Shown: piece after piece, positions 35,098 to 46,200 of the stretch
How the letters are laid out: each line of letters begins with the position of its first letter
Numbering within the stretch: position 1 is the stretch's first letter
NCBI GenBank assembly: GCA_029204225.1
Contig: CM055107.1
Coordinates: 1,911,218-1,975,217 of the forward strand
DNA from: Diphasiastrum complanatum
Taxonomy: Eukaryota > Streptophyta > Lycopodiopsida > Lycopodiales > Lycopodiaceae
DNA: 64,000 nucleotides
Reading direction: 5' to 3'
Notes under the pieces: model-generated
Told to the model about the DNA's origin: nothing
Databases searched by the model: none
What the model saw: the letters and a program-made list of their open reading frames with translations, nothing else
Position numbers and translations under genes: made by a program

Positions 35098-37735
35098 TCA
35101 TCTAATTTTCTCTTCTTGTATGAACTTGCATGCTTTTCTAAACTTGTTGTATTGTGTGGACTTTGTTATATGTCGACTCTGAACTCTGCGGTAGAACCAC
35201 TGAAACAATTGACAAATGTAGTTTCGTTTTTCATTGGTTCCTCCATGTTGTGTATTTCGATGAAATGCTGCTCATGCTTAGTGTGACTTCTCCATCCCTT
35301 GTGATGACCATACACTCAAGCTTCCATATGTATTTGCAAAAAATGCTGTATGATCTCTTAGTATGTGCTGCATATGTCAAAATCATAATGTTAGTCTTAT
35401 GTTTAGATCTAAATATATATGAAAATTTGAAAGCATTTTGAAAATTTTATACTAACCATGTAATGAGTGATGCGATCTTCTCCCCATGCTTTTGATATTG
35501 CATTAACAAACTCGACACAAGTCCTTTGGACAGCTTTCTTATCAATATCAGAGTATTTTTCTTTTCTTAAAATAGCAATCATACTATCAAGCTTTTTCCA
35601 TACATCAACTTTTAGTACTCTGGTTTTGCCGTCTTTCTCGAAGTCCCGAGTGGCAGCAATTGTCCAGACTGAGTATTGAATATTAGAAGCCTTACCAGTA
35701 TGATTTGATAGAAAACGACGTGCTTTTGCTCCTCCTATGCTTGGCTTAGTTGGCATGTTCCCATTCTTTCCTGAAAGCTTTTCATCTTTTTGAATTTTGA
35801 CATGTCCTTTATGAAGTCCTGCTTATAATAAAACATCTTCTAATCGAGAGATAGCTTCATTTGCTAATGATGCTGGCTTAGTATTCCAAGCAAAAACTAT
35901 ATGAAGATAAATGGTCTTTTCTATTAATCTAACTTCTGCATGAAGAGTGCAAACATGCACATTTTTTAAGGGGATAGGCAGCATAGGCTTCCAGTTTGGA
36001 TCTGCATATTCTCTAGTAATTCTTGTACTCCTAGTTACATCTTTTGCCATTTTCATGCAGTACAAACAAGGGTGTTTTGATGTAGCACCGCGAGAGACAT
36101 TATACATACATTTCAATGTTTTCAAATCACCTGCTAAGTGCCATTCAACATTGAAGTCTCCAACTCCTGGAACATTGAGAATCCTCCATCCATATGGTCC
36201 TTGATGATCCTAGGATAAGATGTCCTTGAGAATATCCATGATAATATATCATGATCCTCTTTCAGCACCTGTCCAAAGAATTAATCATACTTAGTTTACA
36301 ATGTATTAATACTATTCAATGAATGTAATGTAATAATGAGGCTAGTTACCTGAAACGCTGCCAACCACCATTTATCATTTTATGACTGGACACTAAATTT
36401 GAAATCTTTTTGGTTCTCTGTTTGGGATAGAGCACCATTCATGAGAGTTATACTAACCCTTTCCATCTTCTGCCCTTTCACAATTTCTAACTCATCTAAC
36501 TTAAGTACTATGATTATTTTGCCATTCACCTTTTCATAGGTTATATCATAGAATGTGACGATGTATCTCAGCAAGTAATTTAGATCAACAAATAAATTGT
36601 TTGATGAATTATAGAATATCGATCTTCCATCAGTTTCATACACCTCAATATGAAATGAAGTTCCAGTGATCTTATGCATACCTATGTTTAGTTTATCTCT
36701 CTCTTTCTTCAAGTGGTATGTCCTAGGGATTGGGACTTTTCTAATTTGAACTTGCTTAAAAGCTTCTCTAATTAGTTTAAATATTGTTGCATATGCTTCC
36801 CTACTAATACCTGCAAAATCACAAGCACCCTGAACTATAGTCTTATCTAAAATATTTTGAATGTCCACCATCAAAGACTCTGCTATTTTACACTTTACAT
36901 TTGAAATCCTATTGTTCATCATGATACGCTCAGTGGATTTGCAAGTCAATATTGTGCCCAATGACATTCCTAGTGAAGCATTGCCTTTAATATTCCGAGG
37001 AACTACTAATGCAGATCTGCAAAAAAACAGATAGTTAACATAATATCACCATAGTTGAAATTAAATCCAAATGTCATTGAAAAACTTACAGAATTTAGAA
37101 TATGCCTACTTGAATGCACGGATCCTTCTATTTCGATAACCTCCTTTTGAAAACGTTTGAATATCCTTGCAACTTTGTCGCTTTCGCTTCTTACTTTCAG
37201 CCTTCTTCTTTACCAAATCCACATCCTTCAGTAATTGTAATTTTTCAATACGCATAGACTGTAAGACTGATTGCATTTGCTCTAGTTCTGATTTGATATT
37301 GATTGCTATCTTCTGTAATGATTCATTATTTTTTTTAAGTTGTTCATTTTCTTCTAACGTCTTTTGGAGATGACAATCTCTATTCTGACAATAAGAGGAT
37401 ATCCGAATTAACTCACCTTCTAAAAAGTGAGTTTTATTCATATAAAGTTGTTTTCCATGGTTTTGCAACCTTTCACAATATCCTAGTAATCCACTATGCC
37501 CATTGCATATCCATGTAACTTAATGAGTTCTTGAAGAGAATGTGGGATGTGTCAAAGTGCTTGGATCTTGTGGATATAATGTTCCATCTGTCCACAAATC
37601 CACGTTTTTCTTTCCTTCTGCCCTGTAACGAGAACGATCTTCAGCAGATATTTGAACTCCTTTGCCTCCTCTTCTCTGCAAAGGTGCCAAATCAATAGGG
37701 ATATCCACATGTAGATGATATAATGTCATCATCAA
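35098..37735 (-). pseudogene. Putative DDE transposase, copy 2, four or more exons
   Basis: Minus-strand model: N-terminal exon 37735-37090 (RGGKGVQISAEDRSRYRAEG, frame change near 37490, KLHGYA..GHSGLLGYCERL, then a 70-residue coiled-coil-like Glu/Lys/Leu stretch ending in a basic KKRKRQS run), intron 37089-37017, exon 37016-36350 (REAYATIFKLIREAF; IIVLKLDELEIVKGQ with candidate Asp 1; RVSITLMNGALS), intron 36349-36269, exon 36268-35457 (VEWHLAGDLKTLKCM with candidate Asp 2; GATSKHPCLYCMK; LHAEVRLIEKTIYLH; KPSIGGAKARRFLSNHTGK), intron 35456-35368, last exon 35367-35098 (SSQGMEKSH with candidate Glu; NTQHGG; LFQWFYR). Introns have GT..AG ends and match copy 1. Nonsense changes near 36378 and twice after EKSH make this copy inactive. 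Superfamily not assigned. Confidence 0.62.
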
Positions 37736-38076
37736 AAAAATAATAGAGTAATCAGTTGCATCAAAGTACTATGACCAGATTCTATGAAGCAAAATAAAAT
37801 ACTCATCTTTGATTATATTATATACTATGTACGATCAATCCAATCTCCATGCTTGTATGCTTGATTCAAACTTGGAAATGCCACTCATTTTTTCGTTCCA
37901 ATAGGTAGTTGGCGCTCATATTTCCATTCTCGTGGAAGGAATGCATATGTAAACATTTTGCAATTTGTCCTGATTCGAATTTGGGGATGGCGGTCATATT
38001 CTAGATCCAGTGAAAATATTGCCCTTTTCGTAACCAATGGAGGGAATATTTTTGAATTTAGTCAAGTTATATTGCG

Positions 38077-38090
38077 AACTGTTAACAGTT
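38077..38090. repeat. Perfect 14-bp palindrome
   Basis: AACTGTTAACAGTT, followed by CTTAACTGTG which repeats part of it. It lies 5' of the copy 2 transposase-like gene and could be a factor-binding site or part of a decayed terminus. Confidence 0.5.
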
Positions 38091-38596
38091 CTTAACTGTG
38101 ACTATCGACACTGTGGTTAGATCATTGGGAGTTGGGGAGGCCTTGGGAGTGGAGTGGGCAAGCAAATAAACATTATTGTTTTATTTATTTTGATATTTTT
38201 GTATATCCTACATGGCATTCCTTAAAGGGTCTTTTTGATATTGAGAACTCCTCTAATGTGTTAATTTTGAGTTAATTGAATTTCTCTCTTTTAATCAGAG
38301 TTTTTTTGTAGCCAGCGTTATCACGCTCAGCAAGCTGAAGTTATTACTTCAAGCTATTGTACTCACTGTTAATATTTATCAGAGTGCAATTTTTGTCTCA
38401 CTATTGCGTCGTTCATTTGCGCATTCTGTATGATATCTTCTACTTGAATAATTTTGCTGCTAACTGTTGCGTTTCCATTCCTACACGTCGCGCTCCAATC
38501 CTCAAACTTCCGCTGCCGCTCACGCCCACATGCGATTTTACGACATGCTATCAGAACGGGCATTTCAGTAATCTGCATTTCTATTGCGGATTATCA

Positions 38597-39719
38597 TGAC
38601 AATACTGGCACCAAGAAAGTTATCCAACACGAGATACCTATGGCCACCCAGATTTGGCTCTGTCGTCTGACTCTTTGGTCACACCATGGGTTCAGGCAAC
38701 CGGGGCCCCTTCTCGAAGCAAAGGGCATTTACTTGGCACTTTTTTCCTCTACAATTAACATGGACCTTGCTATTCACGCATATGCCATGTGGGACGAGAC
38801 AAAGTCTCGTTTCTACATAGTATACCAGGGTACTACGTACAAGGTACGAGTCAATGCTAACTCCATGGTCACCATCGGAATGAGTTTTGGTGATCGACCT
38901 CCAATTTCCCATCGCTGAGCCAAAAACCTCATCAAATATTATGTGACACCACTTGCTTTTGATATCCAAGTCAAAACTAACAATGGTTATTTGATAGAAG
39001 CTATCAATGACCCCACCATCCAGGTCATTGAACAACTTCTTGGTTGTGTCAACTTTTCGAAAGGACCGCATTCAGTCCACCCTCCTGAGCCAAATTATCA
39101 AATTCTTTCTAAGTTTCCCGAGCACCTCTATTCTGCCTTATGACTGACATACCTTCCTACTTAATGAGCTGTCCATCGCATCAAGACCAACACGCGCAAT
39201 CGCATCGTCGTCGACCCCTTGCTTTGCAACTTTGCTTGTGCACTCCTTGAGCAGAAGGTTCAGGGTTTTAACCGTGCTCACATTCTCTCCGCCACCGTTC
39301 CATACGCTAACCTTGTTCCACCTTCCGTCGCCTCTACATCCACTCTTCTAGAAGTTACTGACTCACCAGCCTGCAAACAAATGTGTGACGCTGCCTCCAC
39401 TTCAACCAACCCTCCTGCCACCTGACAATGCTCCGCACCCACGCACCCTGCATCTGTTTCTTCCACACCCACTACTTCCGCTTTTGTTCAACCATATGAA
39501 AATCAACTACAAGTGATGCAAGTGTATTTTAGAGCGGCCCTCTTAGGCGATTCATATATAAACAGATTCCAAACCTGGATCGACCAATTTTGGTTAATCG
39601 GCATGGATAAATCTTTCTTCACTCCTAAGGACACGAAGAGTACAAAGTGATTGGACTTCATGGAAGAAGCGACCGGCTATATGATTCAACAACGATGCAC
39701 GAGACAGAGTGTCTACTAA
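38597..39719 (+). pseudogene. Unrecognised 'IQPW' protein, copy 2 (decayed)
   Basis: Same family as 13558-15458. Recognisable blocks: GTKKVIQHEIP, TPWVQATGAP (from a second frame), IYLALFSSTINMDLAIHAYA, GTTYKVRVNANSMVTIG, a stop at 38917 after PPISHR, IQVKTNNGYLIEAINDPTI, and the C-terminal VYFRAALLGDSYINRFQTW, FMEEATGYMIQQR and stop TAA 39717-39719. The middle Ser/Thr-rich and following part is largely deleted. Terminal residues and stop context match copy 1, and the same GAGGGACC block and LTR follow. No pol lies directly upstream; instead copy 2 of the two-gene element does. Confidence 0.65.
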
Positions 39720-39764
39720 ACTCCATAGTGTCGAGGGACCGACACTACTTCAGGTCGGAGGCCA

Positions 39765-40495
39765 TGTTGAGGGTATTACAGTGTAAATAAATAAATTAGT
39801 TGGAAATAGTTGTGAGGGTCGTGGCATCTTGCGTGCGTAAGCCCATGGCCCAGTGAGCACTTGTAAATAAGTAATTTTGGACATAAACTTGACTTTGGGC
39901 CATGTAAATATTAGAAGGCCAAAGTTAAGCTTAAACTTAAGTTTCTAAGTTTGTGAAGTAGTCAAAGGTCAAATGGTGGTTTCTTCCTACACCATATATT
40001 TGTTTGTGCTTCTTGTGAAGGGTGTGGATTTCAATCCCACTTTCTTGGAAGTAGCCAATAGGAAGCAAGGGGCAAGGGCCACCCCAAAGATAAAAAGTCA
40101 CCATTTGTAACCATTTTTTATGCTTAATGAGAGGAGGAGACTCTACTATTTTTGAGAGCCAAAACATCTTCATTTGCTAATCCCTCATGCTAATGCTATT
40201 GTTGTGTTTTCTACTTGCTTTTCATTTCATTGTTCTTGTTTTGATTAGTTATGGCTTTCCATTAGCATGCACATTGAGCATTTGAGCTAACCTCCATCTC
40301 ACCTCTCTTTCTTTATCTCTCTCTCTTTCCCCTCTTCTCTTCCTCTTTTCACCCTCAATCATGATGAATGCTTGTGTTTAGAGTTAGTGGAAGTAGAGTT
40401 AAGGTTGGGTAGTGTTAAAATAGAGCTAGTAAGCATCTAAATTAGCAACTATGTATAGTTAGGGACCTATCTTTGTGTTCTAACCCTTCTTGACA
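39765..40495 (+). mobile_element. LTR, family A, copy 2 (731 bp)
   Basis: Bounded by TGTTGAGGG and CTTGACA. Homologous to 15505-16294 along its length with many substitutions and small indels. It directly follows the IQPW pseudogene and its purine-rich block, so it is a 3' LTR in plus orientation. The clear divergence from copy 1 shows separate, old insertions. Confidence 0.75.
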
Positions 40496-41778
40496 GGTGG
40501 AGGGCTGCTCCGACTATTCTACACACCCTACAATAGCTACCTAATACAAGACTAAGAACCAAAACTACAGACACAAGCTTGTGGGGCTAGACATCAATCT
40601 CTATGATTTCATGCAAGTATGAATGATGTTTACTTCTTTTGAACCAAACAGACCATCTGAAATAAGATAGGCATGCATGTATCAATCTAGTTGAACATAC
40701 ATGCTTCAAACTATCTTGTCGTCCACTCAAAAAAGAATTTCCATGGAAGATCAAATGATGTCATTTTTCAATAGAAGCCTATGCAAGATTTGATGTGTTG
40801 CTATATGTTCTAGGAAGATTTCATAAAATTTTATAATTTCAAAATTTAGAAACTTGTGTTACTTGGTAGGAAATTGGAATTGTTTGCTGTTTGGTTTCTT
40901 TCTAGCTTGGAGTTGATTCTACGTACCAACTCTAGAGAAAGTTGTGCTGGCCAGTATGTGTTTGTTGCTCTTTGGAAAGTGAACACAAATTTAAAAATTT
41001 CTTTAAGATCTAGGTCTTCATGCATCCAACACTCTTGTCTTGGCAAGTTTACAAATCGAGTAATCACCAACTAAATGAATTTGTGTAAAATGTTCAGCAT
41101 TTGGTGGGTCATCAATTTTTTTTTTGAAAAGAATGTGCCAAAGGTAGCTTATAACATGCACAACTCTATCTAGAATACAAGATGTTGAAAACTTATACCT
41201 CACCTCACCACTCCAAATCCAACGTTGCAAACTTGACACATACATGCAAAACGACTACACGAAATTTCTATCATGAATACTTACAAAGACACTCACCTAT
41301 TTATTCAGTCTTTAAAAACAATATCAATATACAAACATGAAGTTAATATTTTTCTAGATTACCATACTTTGCTTGCAAGGAACTCCAAATCACAATTTCT
41401 CAGCCTTTAAGAAAAGATTCCATGCAATTCAAAATGATCATTTTTGGAGACAACCATATATTATAATATCAACCAAACACTAAACAAATACATTCATTAC
41501 CATCCTTCAATACAAACACAATACAATGAAGATGAGCATCTTTCAATACAAACACACCACCAACAAACATTCTAGGAGACTTCAACATTGACATGCTATC
41601 TTCAAACAATCTTGCAAGCCATCTCACAATACTCGTGAATCAACATAACCTCAAACAAACAATCACAACAAACACAACATTAAACGAAAGCCAACTAGAC
41701 TATTTTTGGACAAATTTTTACAACTAAAGATGTGTTTTCATGGAGTAACTTGATGCTCTTGGTTCAACCATTCTCCAA
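40496..41778. other. AT-rich DNA, no gene recognised
   Basis: Only short random frames. A run of A/C-rich sequence with repeated ACAAACA-type phrases lies at 41460-41700. Nothing else is supported. Confidence 0.45.
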
Positions 41779-41987
41779 TACGTAATGCTCAGTGCTCAGA
41801 GTTCGTGTGTATTTTGGAGGCACCTCCTCCCACAAAATTTTCAAGCACACAATTCCTAATGCCACGATCTGCGAATGCCTGCTGTGACAGTTGGATTACT
41901 AGCATGCTATGCCAAAATGATGCATCTGATAGCTGGATTACTAGTGCATTATGCAGGAATCTCACCCTTCTCACTGAGCATTACGTA
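41779..41987. repeat. Hairpin element with perfect 16-bp inverted ends
   Basis: TACGTAATGCTCAGTG at 41779-41794 and its exact reverse complement at 41972-41987 bound 209 bases. Inside, GA(C/T)AG(T/C)TGGATTACTAG followed by GC-AT-ATGC is present twice in tandem (about 41887 and 41930, 40-50 bases apart). This looks like a small MITE or foldback repeat; no target duplication was found. Confidence 0.7.
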
Positions 41988-42085
41988 GGGGAAGGCCCTG
42001 GCCCACAAGCCTTCCCTGCAGCTCGGGCCCTGCCCTCGAGCAACGACCCTCCCAGCATGGAAGGCCCTCGGGCAGGGCCTTCCCC
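41988..42085. repeat. GC-rich hairpin, 13-bp inverted ends
   Basis: GGGGAAGGCCCTG (41988-42000) and CAGGGCCTTCCCC (42073-42085) are exact reverse complements around a GC-rich centre. It abuts the previous hairpin. A similar GC-rich patch with GGAAGGGCCTT and CCTTCCCCCC lies at 42290-42390. Confidence 0.65.
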
Positions 42086-42686
42086 CCATGTGAAATCATT
42101 TTTTCTTTTTTATGAAGTAAAAGGATGTGCCTCATAGAACATATTTTTTGCATCTCCTTTTTTTTCAAAATTTTTTACATGCATTTTCTAGGATGTGGAA
42201 AGTGCATGTAAAAGAAATTTATAGCAAAAAAAAATGAAAAAAAACAAGGCAAAAAGAGTTTTCACGCAGCGAAAGGTTATCTCCTCGGCCGTTCCACCGT
42301 GGGAAGGGCCTTCTGCCTCTGACTACTGCCCTTGACCGAAAGACCTTTCCTGGCGAAACGGCCTCGAAAGGTGACCTTCCCCCCATGCATGATTTACATG
42401 CACCATAACGGTTGTGAGGAGTGATATCGGTCGGACACATGGCATCATCTGGTTGGCTAGGAAGAGCCAGATTTTGAGTCATAGCATAGATTTTGAAACG
42501 TCTCTAATCTGCACCATAGATCTTGAACTGCTATGTCTGGTATTCTTGATCCAACGGTGGGCTAGAGCCCGTAGTAGCCCACTTTGCATCATAAATACCT
42601 AGTCCATAACTAAAACCCATTGTCCTAAAAACCAAGTAAAGCAAAACAATTTTCCACACGAGATTTTATTAAGGCAGGGCCGTTGT
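42086..42686. other. Promoter-proximal region upstream of the Caprin-like gene
   Basis: Contains the second GC-rich patch (42290-42390) and otherwise unremarkable sequence. No clear TATA box. The 5' flank of the host gene must lie here or just to the right. Confidence 0.4.
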
Positions 42687-43273
42687 GGTATGCAGGCTGC
42701 CACTATCCCTTTGTTTTCTCTTTTCTCTCTCTCGTTTCCTTCTTTAGGGCTGTCAGCTCACGTATTCCTCTCTCCCGCCCTTTATCGCTCGCTGGCTCGC
42801 TCGGCTTCCTGCCGTCCAAGAACGCGAGATCAATTATCTCTCCCATCGCCATCGCCGTCGCATTGGCATTCAGCCATGGCATCGGCATCCTTAAACTGCA
42901 GCTGCTTTGCGGATTAGTGTTTTTCCAACAATTGCAAAACTTTCAGTCTTATCTGTTACAGCGATATACAGGTGTTAGGTTATATATATTTCCGCGTAGA
43001 CAGACTCTGCTAGGCTGTGAAGCCCTAAACTGTTGCTTTGCGGATTAGCGTTTTTGCAGACTAGTTTGTTTGCGAGAAGAATATTACCTGGATTGATACA
43101 GAATCTGGCAGGCTGCCTTATCTGGGGATTGGGTGATGCCTATGCAGAGGCTCTTAGCCATAAACTGAAGCTTGTTTGCTTGATTGCGAACATTTGCACC
43201 GCTGCACTGGGGGAGCAAGAAGTGGGAATCTGAGGCAGTGTTGGAAAGATAAGGGTATTGAGGGAGCTTGCAA
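42687..43273 (+). promoter_or_regulatory. 5' leader region of the Caprin-like gene
   Basis: The sequence turns C/T-rich (CTCTCTCTCG, CGCTCGCTGGCTCGCTCGG) with CpG-containing repeats, as in plant core promoters and 5' UTRs. TGCTTTGCGGATTAG(T/C)GTTTTT is present at about 42903 and 43033, a direct duplication with 130-base spacing. Upstream ATGs open several short frames (for example 42690 and 43033), so upstream-ORF control or a 5' UTR intron is possible. Confidence 0.45.
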
Positions 43274-46200
43274 ATGGCAACAATGGAGGGAGCTCATGCT
43301 GATGAAGGGTATGCTAAGATTGCAGGGGCTCCCAAGGATGGACCGGTGCTCACCATGATGAGCAAGCGCCTCCGAGCTTTGAAGAAGAAATACAACAAAA
43401 TTTTGCAGATTGAGGAAAGCAAGGCTCATGGCAAGGTTATCAACAGGGAACAGGAAGAAGTTCTGAAGACGAAGATTGCCGTGGCTGTGCTGATAGATGA
43501 GTATGAGAAGCTGCGGCAGCCACTGCAGGTGGCGGTGAAGGAAGAACTGGTGGAGAGAGAGAGGGATTTGATGAATGCAAACCTGGGACGGCGAGGATCG
43601 GAGGATGAGAGCGTTGAAAATGATAAAGAAAGTGAGACAAAGGAAGAAGTTCAAAAGGAGGTTGTGAACGGGAACTCCAACCAGGTTGAGGTTAATTTAG
43701 AGCACATGGCTAATGGCTTTGTGAATGGCGTACCCGAACACAGCGAGCGACAAGTGCCCGAGCCTGAGGCTGAGTCACAATATCAATCCGATGAGCTTCG
43801 GCGAGATGACGATGTAGCTTCCTTCACCAATGACCCTCAGAAGGAGAGTATTTTGAGGGTTTATGGAGAAGAAACATCAGCTAATGCAGGTCTGTCTGAA
43901 GCGCAAGTCGCCGACCTCTTGAACCTTATGTATTTTGCGAGATTATTTGATGTTCGGTCAGAAGGGGAGCTTCCTTCATTTGTGTGGACGAAAGTCCACG
44001 AACGAAGTTCCTGTCTATCTTATGATTTTGTGTTTGATGATGCCACGACTCCCCTGACAGAGGGGGATCTTGATGCTTTGTCATTGTTTGGTTCACTGCT
44101 AACGGCCCGGCCGCAGAATGTGACTCTGTCGCACAAGGATGCATTGCAACAGTGTATTCAGCATGCCCGACTTTGGTTACTAAACTCAGATAGCCAGATT
44201 CACCCAGAGCTGAGTATATCTTGTATCCTGAAGACATTGCCGAAGAATAAATTTTTGGAAAATTTTAGTTTTGTTTTTGACATCGGAAGGAGTTACTCAG
44301 AGTTATTTTTTTATGTAAAATTTCCTGAACTCTGCTCTAGATACAGGCCTCAGAGAAAGACTAAATAGAATTCTGTCTTCTGAATATTTTACAATGACCC
44401 CCGAACTGCAAACAGTGACACAACAAACAGCAGCAGCGGCTGCAAGTGCTGCTAGTCAATATGTATCGAAGATTTTGATTTCTGAGCCAATGGTAGGAAA
44501 CCACATTTCTGAGGCTGAAGGATTTTCAGTGCATGAGACTCATCAGGTATTTCCTGCAGAACCTTGATAACCCTTTGGGTTTTGCGGTTAATTCTTGTGT
44601 GTTCTGTATATTGTCCTTGTTACTCCATTCACTATTTCAGTATAATGAAAAAGAGAGATCCATTTGTCCTTTTTTTTGCTGATGCCGATCTTTATGTCAA
44701 TGAAGTATCTTTTCGATTCTCTGAAACAGCAAGTAATCACACTAGGGAAAGACTTTAATATATAGTTGGCTTTAGCTTAGCCTACACGTAAAATCTGGAT
44801 CGATTTGTAATTTGTGGTGGAGATTTGTGCCCCTCAAAAAAATAAAGAGGCCCCATCCCCAAGCCCCACATTTTGTTTTTTTTTTGTTTTTGGGAGGGGG
44901 GGGGAGGATTTAGCCTCCCCACACATTCTTTTTTTTAGGGTTGGGAGAGAGGGCTACATTCCCCCACCACCGTCTCCCCCCATTTTTTGGGGTCATCTTA
45001 AACCTAGTGCCATTTTTTGTGCATTCTCAAACTTTTCAGGCTTCAGAAGCTAGGCTACAACAAACTCAAACTGGGAGATTTATTGAATGACAAGGATGGA
45101 ATTGAATATGTTGCTTGCTATTTCAATCTAGGCTCTAACACATATAATGTTAATCCAATAGGCATTGTTGCCCCCAAATTGGACCACATTGTACCCGAAA
45201 CATGTGTCCTATGGGTCAAATCGAATGTGTTGGCACAAGTCTTTCCGTTATAAGAACATCTCACATAGCACAAGAGCCACACATCTAGGATCATCATAAT
45301 CGATGAGAGTGTAAGATGTGTGAGTCTCCGAAAAAGCAATAGCATCTCCCATGAATTTCATAGTAAGTAGGACATATAAAATAAGGTGCTTCTCAAACTC
45401 ACCTTCCCCTAAAGAACACTTTTAGATTAGAAACTCTCGACTCAATCCTAAGACAACCCTGGACTCTTTAATAAAGTGCCATAACGCCAATATGGTTTAT
45501 GTAGAAAAGCATGAGTCTTGCAACTTTTGGATAAGCAAGGGCCATGAAACCGAGTCAAAGGCTTTCTGAAATCTGCAAAGCAACAATAACCTCTCTTTCG
45601 TCTATGTTTGACCTGCTCAATAATGGACCTGGGGGTAATGATATGATCTGTGATGGAGTAATGTGCCTTGAAATCAACCTAACCCATAACCTAAAGTCTC
45701 TTGCTCTCTGCCTTCGTCCCAATTGCAACGTGAAGGATACGACCATAAAGGTTTGCAATGATATGCTGATCACGATGGTATGGTAGTCATCAAGTCTCAT
45801 AGGGTCACCATTTTAAGATGGATAACATTCGTGCACCATGAAGCAGGGAAACTGGTAATAAGGAGGTCGACAAGTAAAGTTGCAAGTGTATTAGGGGGAT
45901 GGAGGAGCTCCGATCCTCCTTTTTGTTGAGAGGATACAGTGAAAGTTTTATCAGAAAAATTGTATTTGTAGATGTTCTAAAGTTTTCAATCCTACTAATC
46001 TTTTTTATGTAAAAGCATAGTTGCACTGCGTTTCCGAAACGTGTTTCGGAAACATGGAATTTTTTTTCAGAAACGTTTTTTTTAATTTTTTTTTTTTTTG
46101 GTTTTTTTTTGTGCAATATTGGTATCAGGTGAAAGCTCTAATTAAGAGCATAATTACTATGTAATTTACCGACTGTTTCAGGTGCAGGATGGTCCAGTTC

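Larger units (their letters stand above)
32053..38290. mobile_element. Unrecognised two-gene element, copy 2
   Basis: Gene order: Ulp1-like exons (minus, 32053-32624), a motif-dense intergenic block (32.75-33.44 kb), MASSS gene (plus, 33449-34964), and transposase-like gene (minus, 35098-37735). A block shared with copy 1 lies at 38205-38259. MASSS and transposase-like genes converge with about 130 bases between their stops. Both have splice sites at the same places as copy 1. The terminal ends are not identified, so limits are approximate. A mobile element is the simplest explanation because the gene pair occurs twice, in the same relative orientation, among retroelements. Confidence 0.55.

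Noticed and set aside
15505..40495. LTR A copies as the two ends of a single 25-kb retroelement
   Set aside because: Both copies follow the same ORF and the same purine-rich block, so both are 3' LTRs; they are also too diverged to be a recent pair.
45017..45253. An additional Caprin exon beginning at the CAG|GCTTCAGAAG acceptor near 45040
   Set aside because: The frame hits a stop soon after, has no suitable donor, and the residues do not resemble the family.
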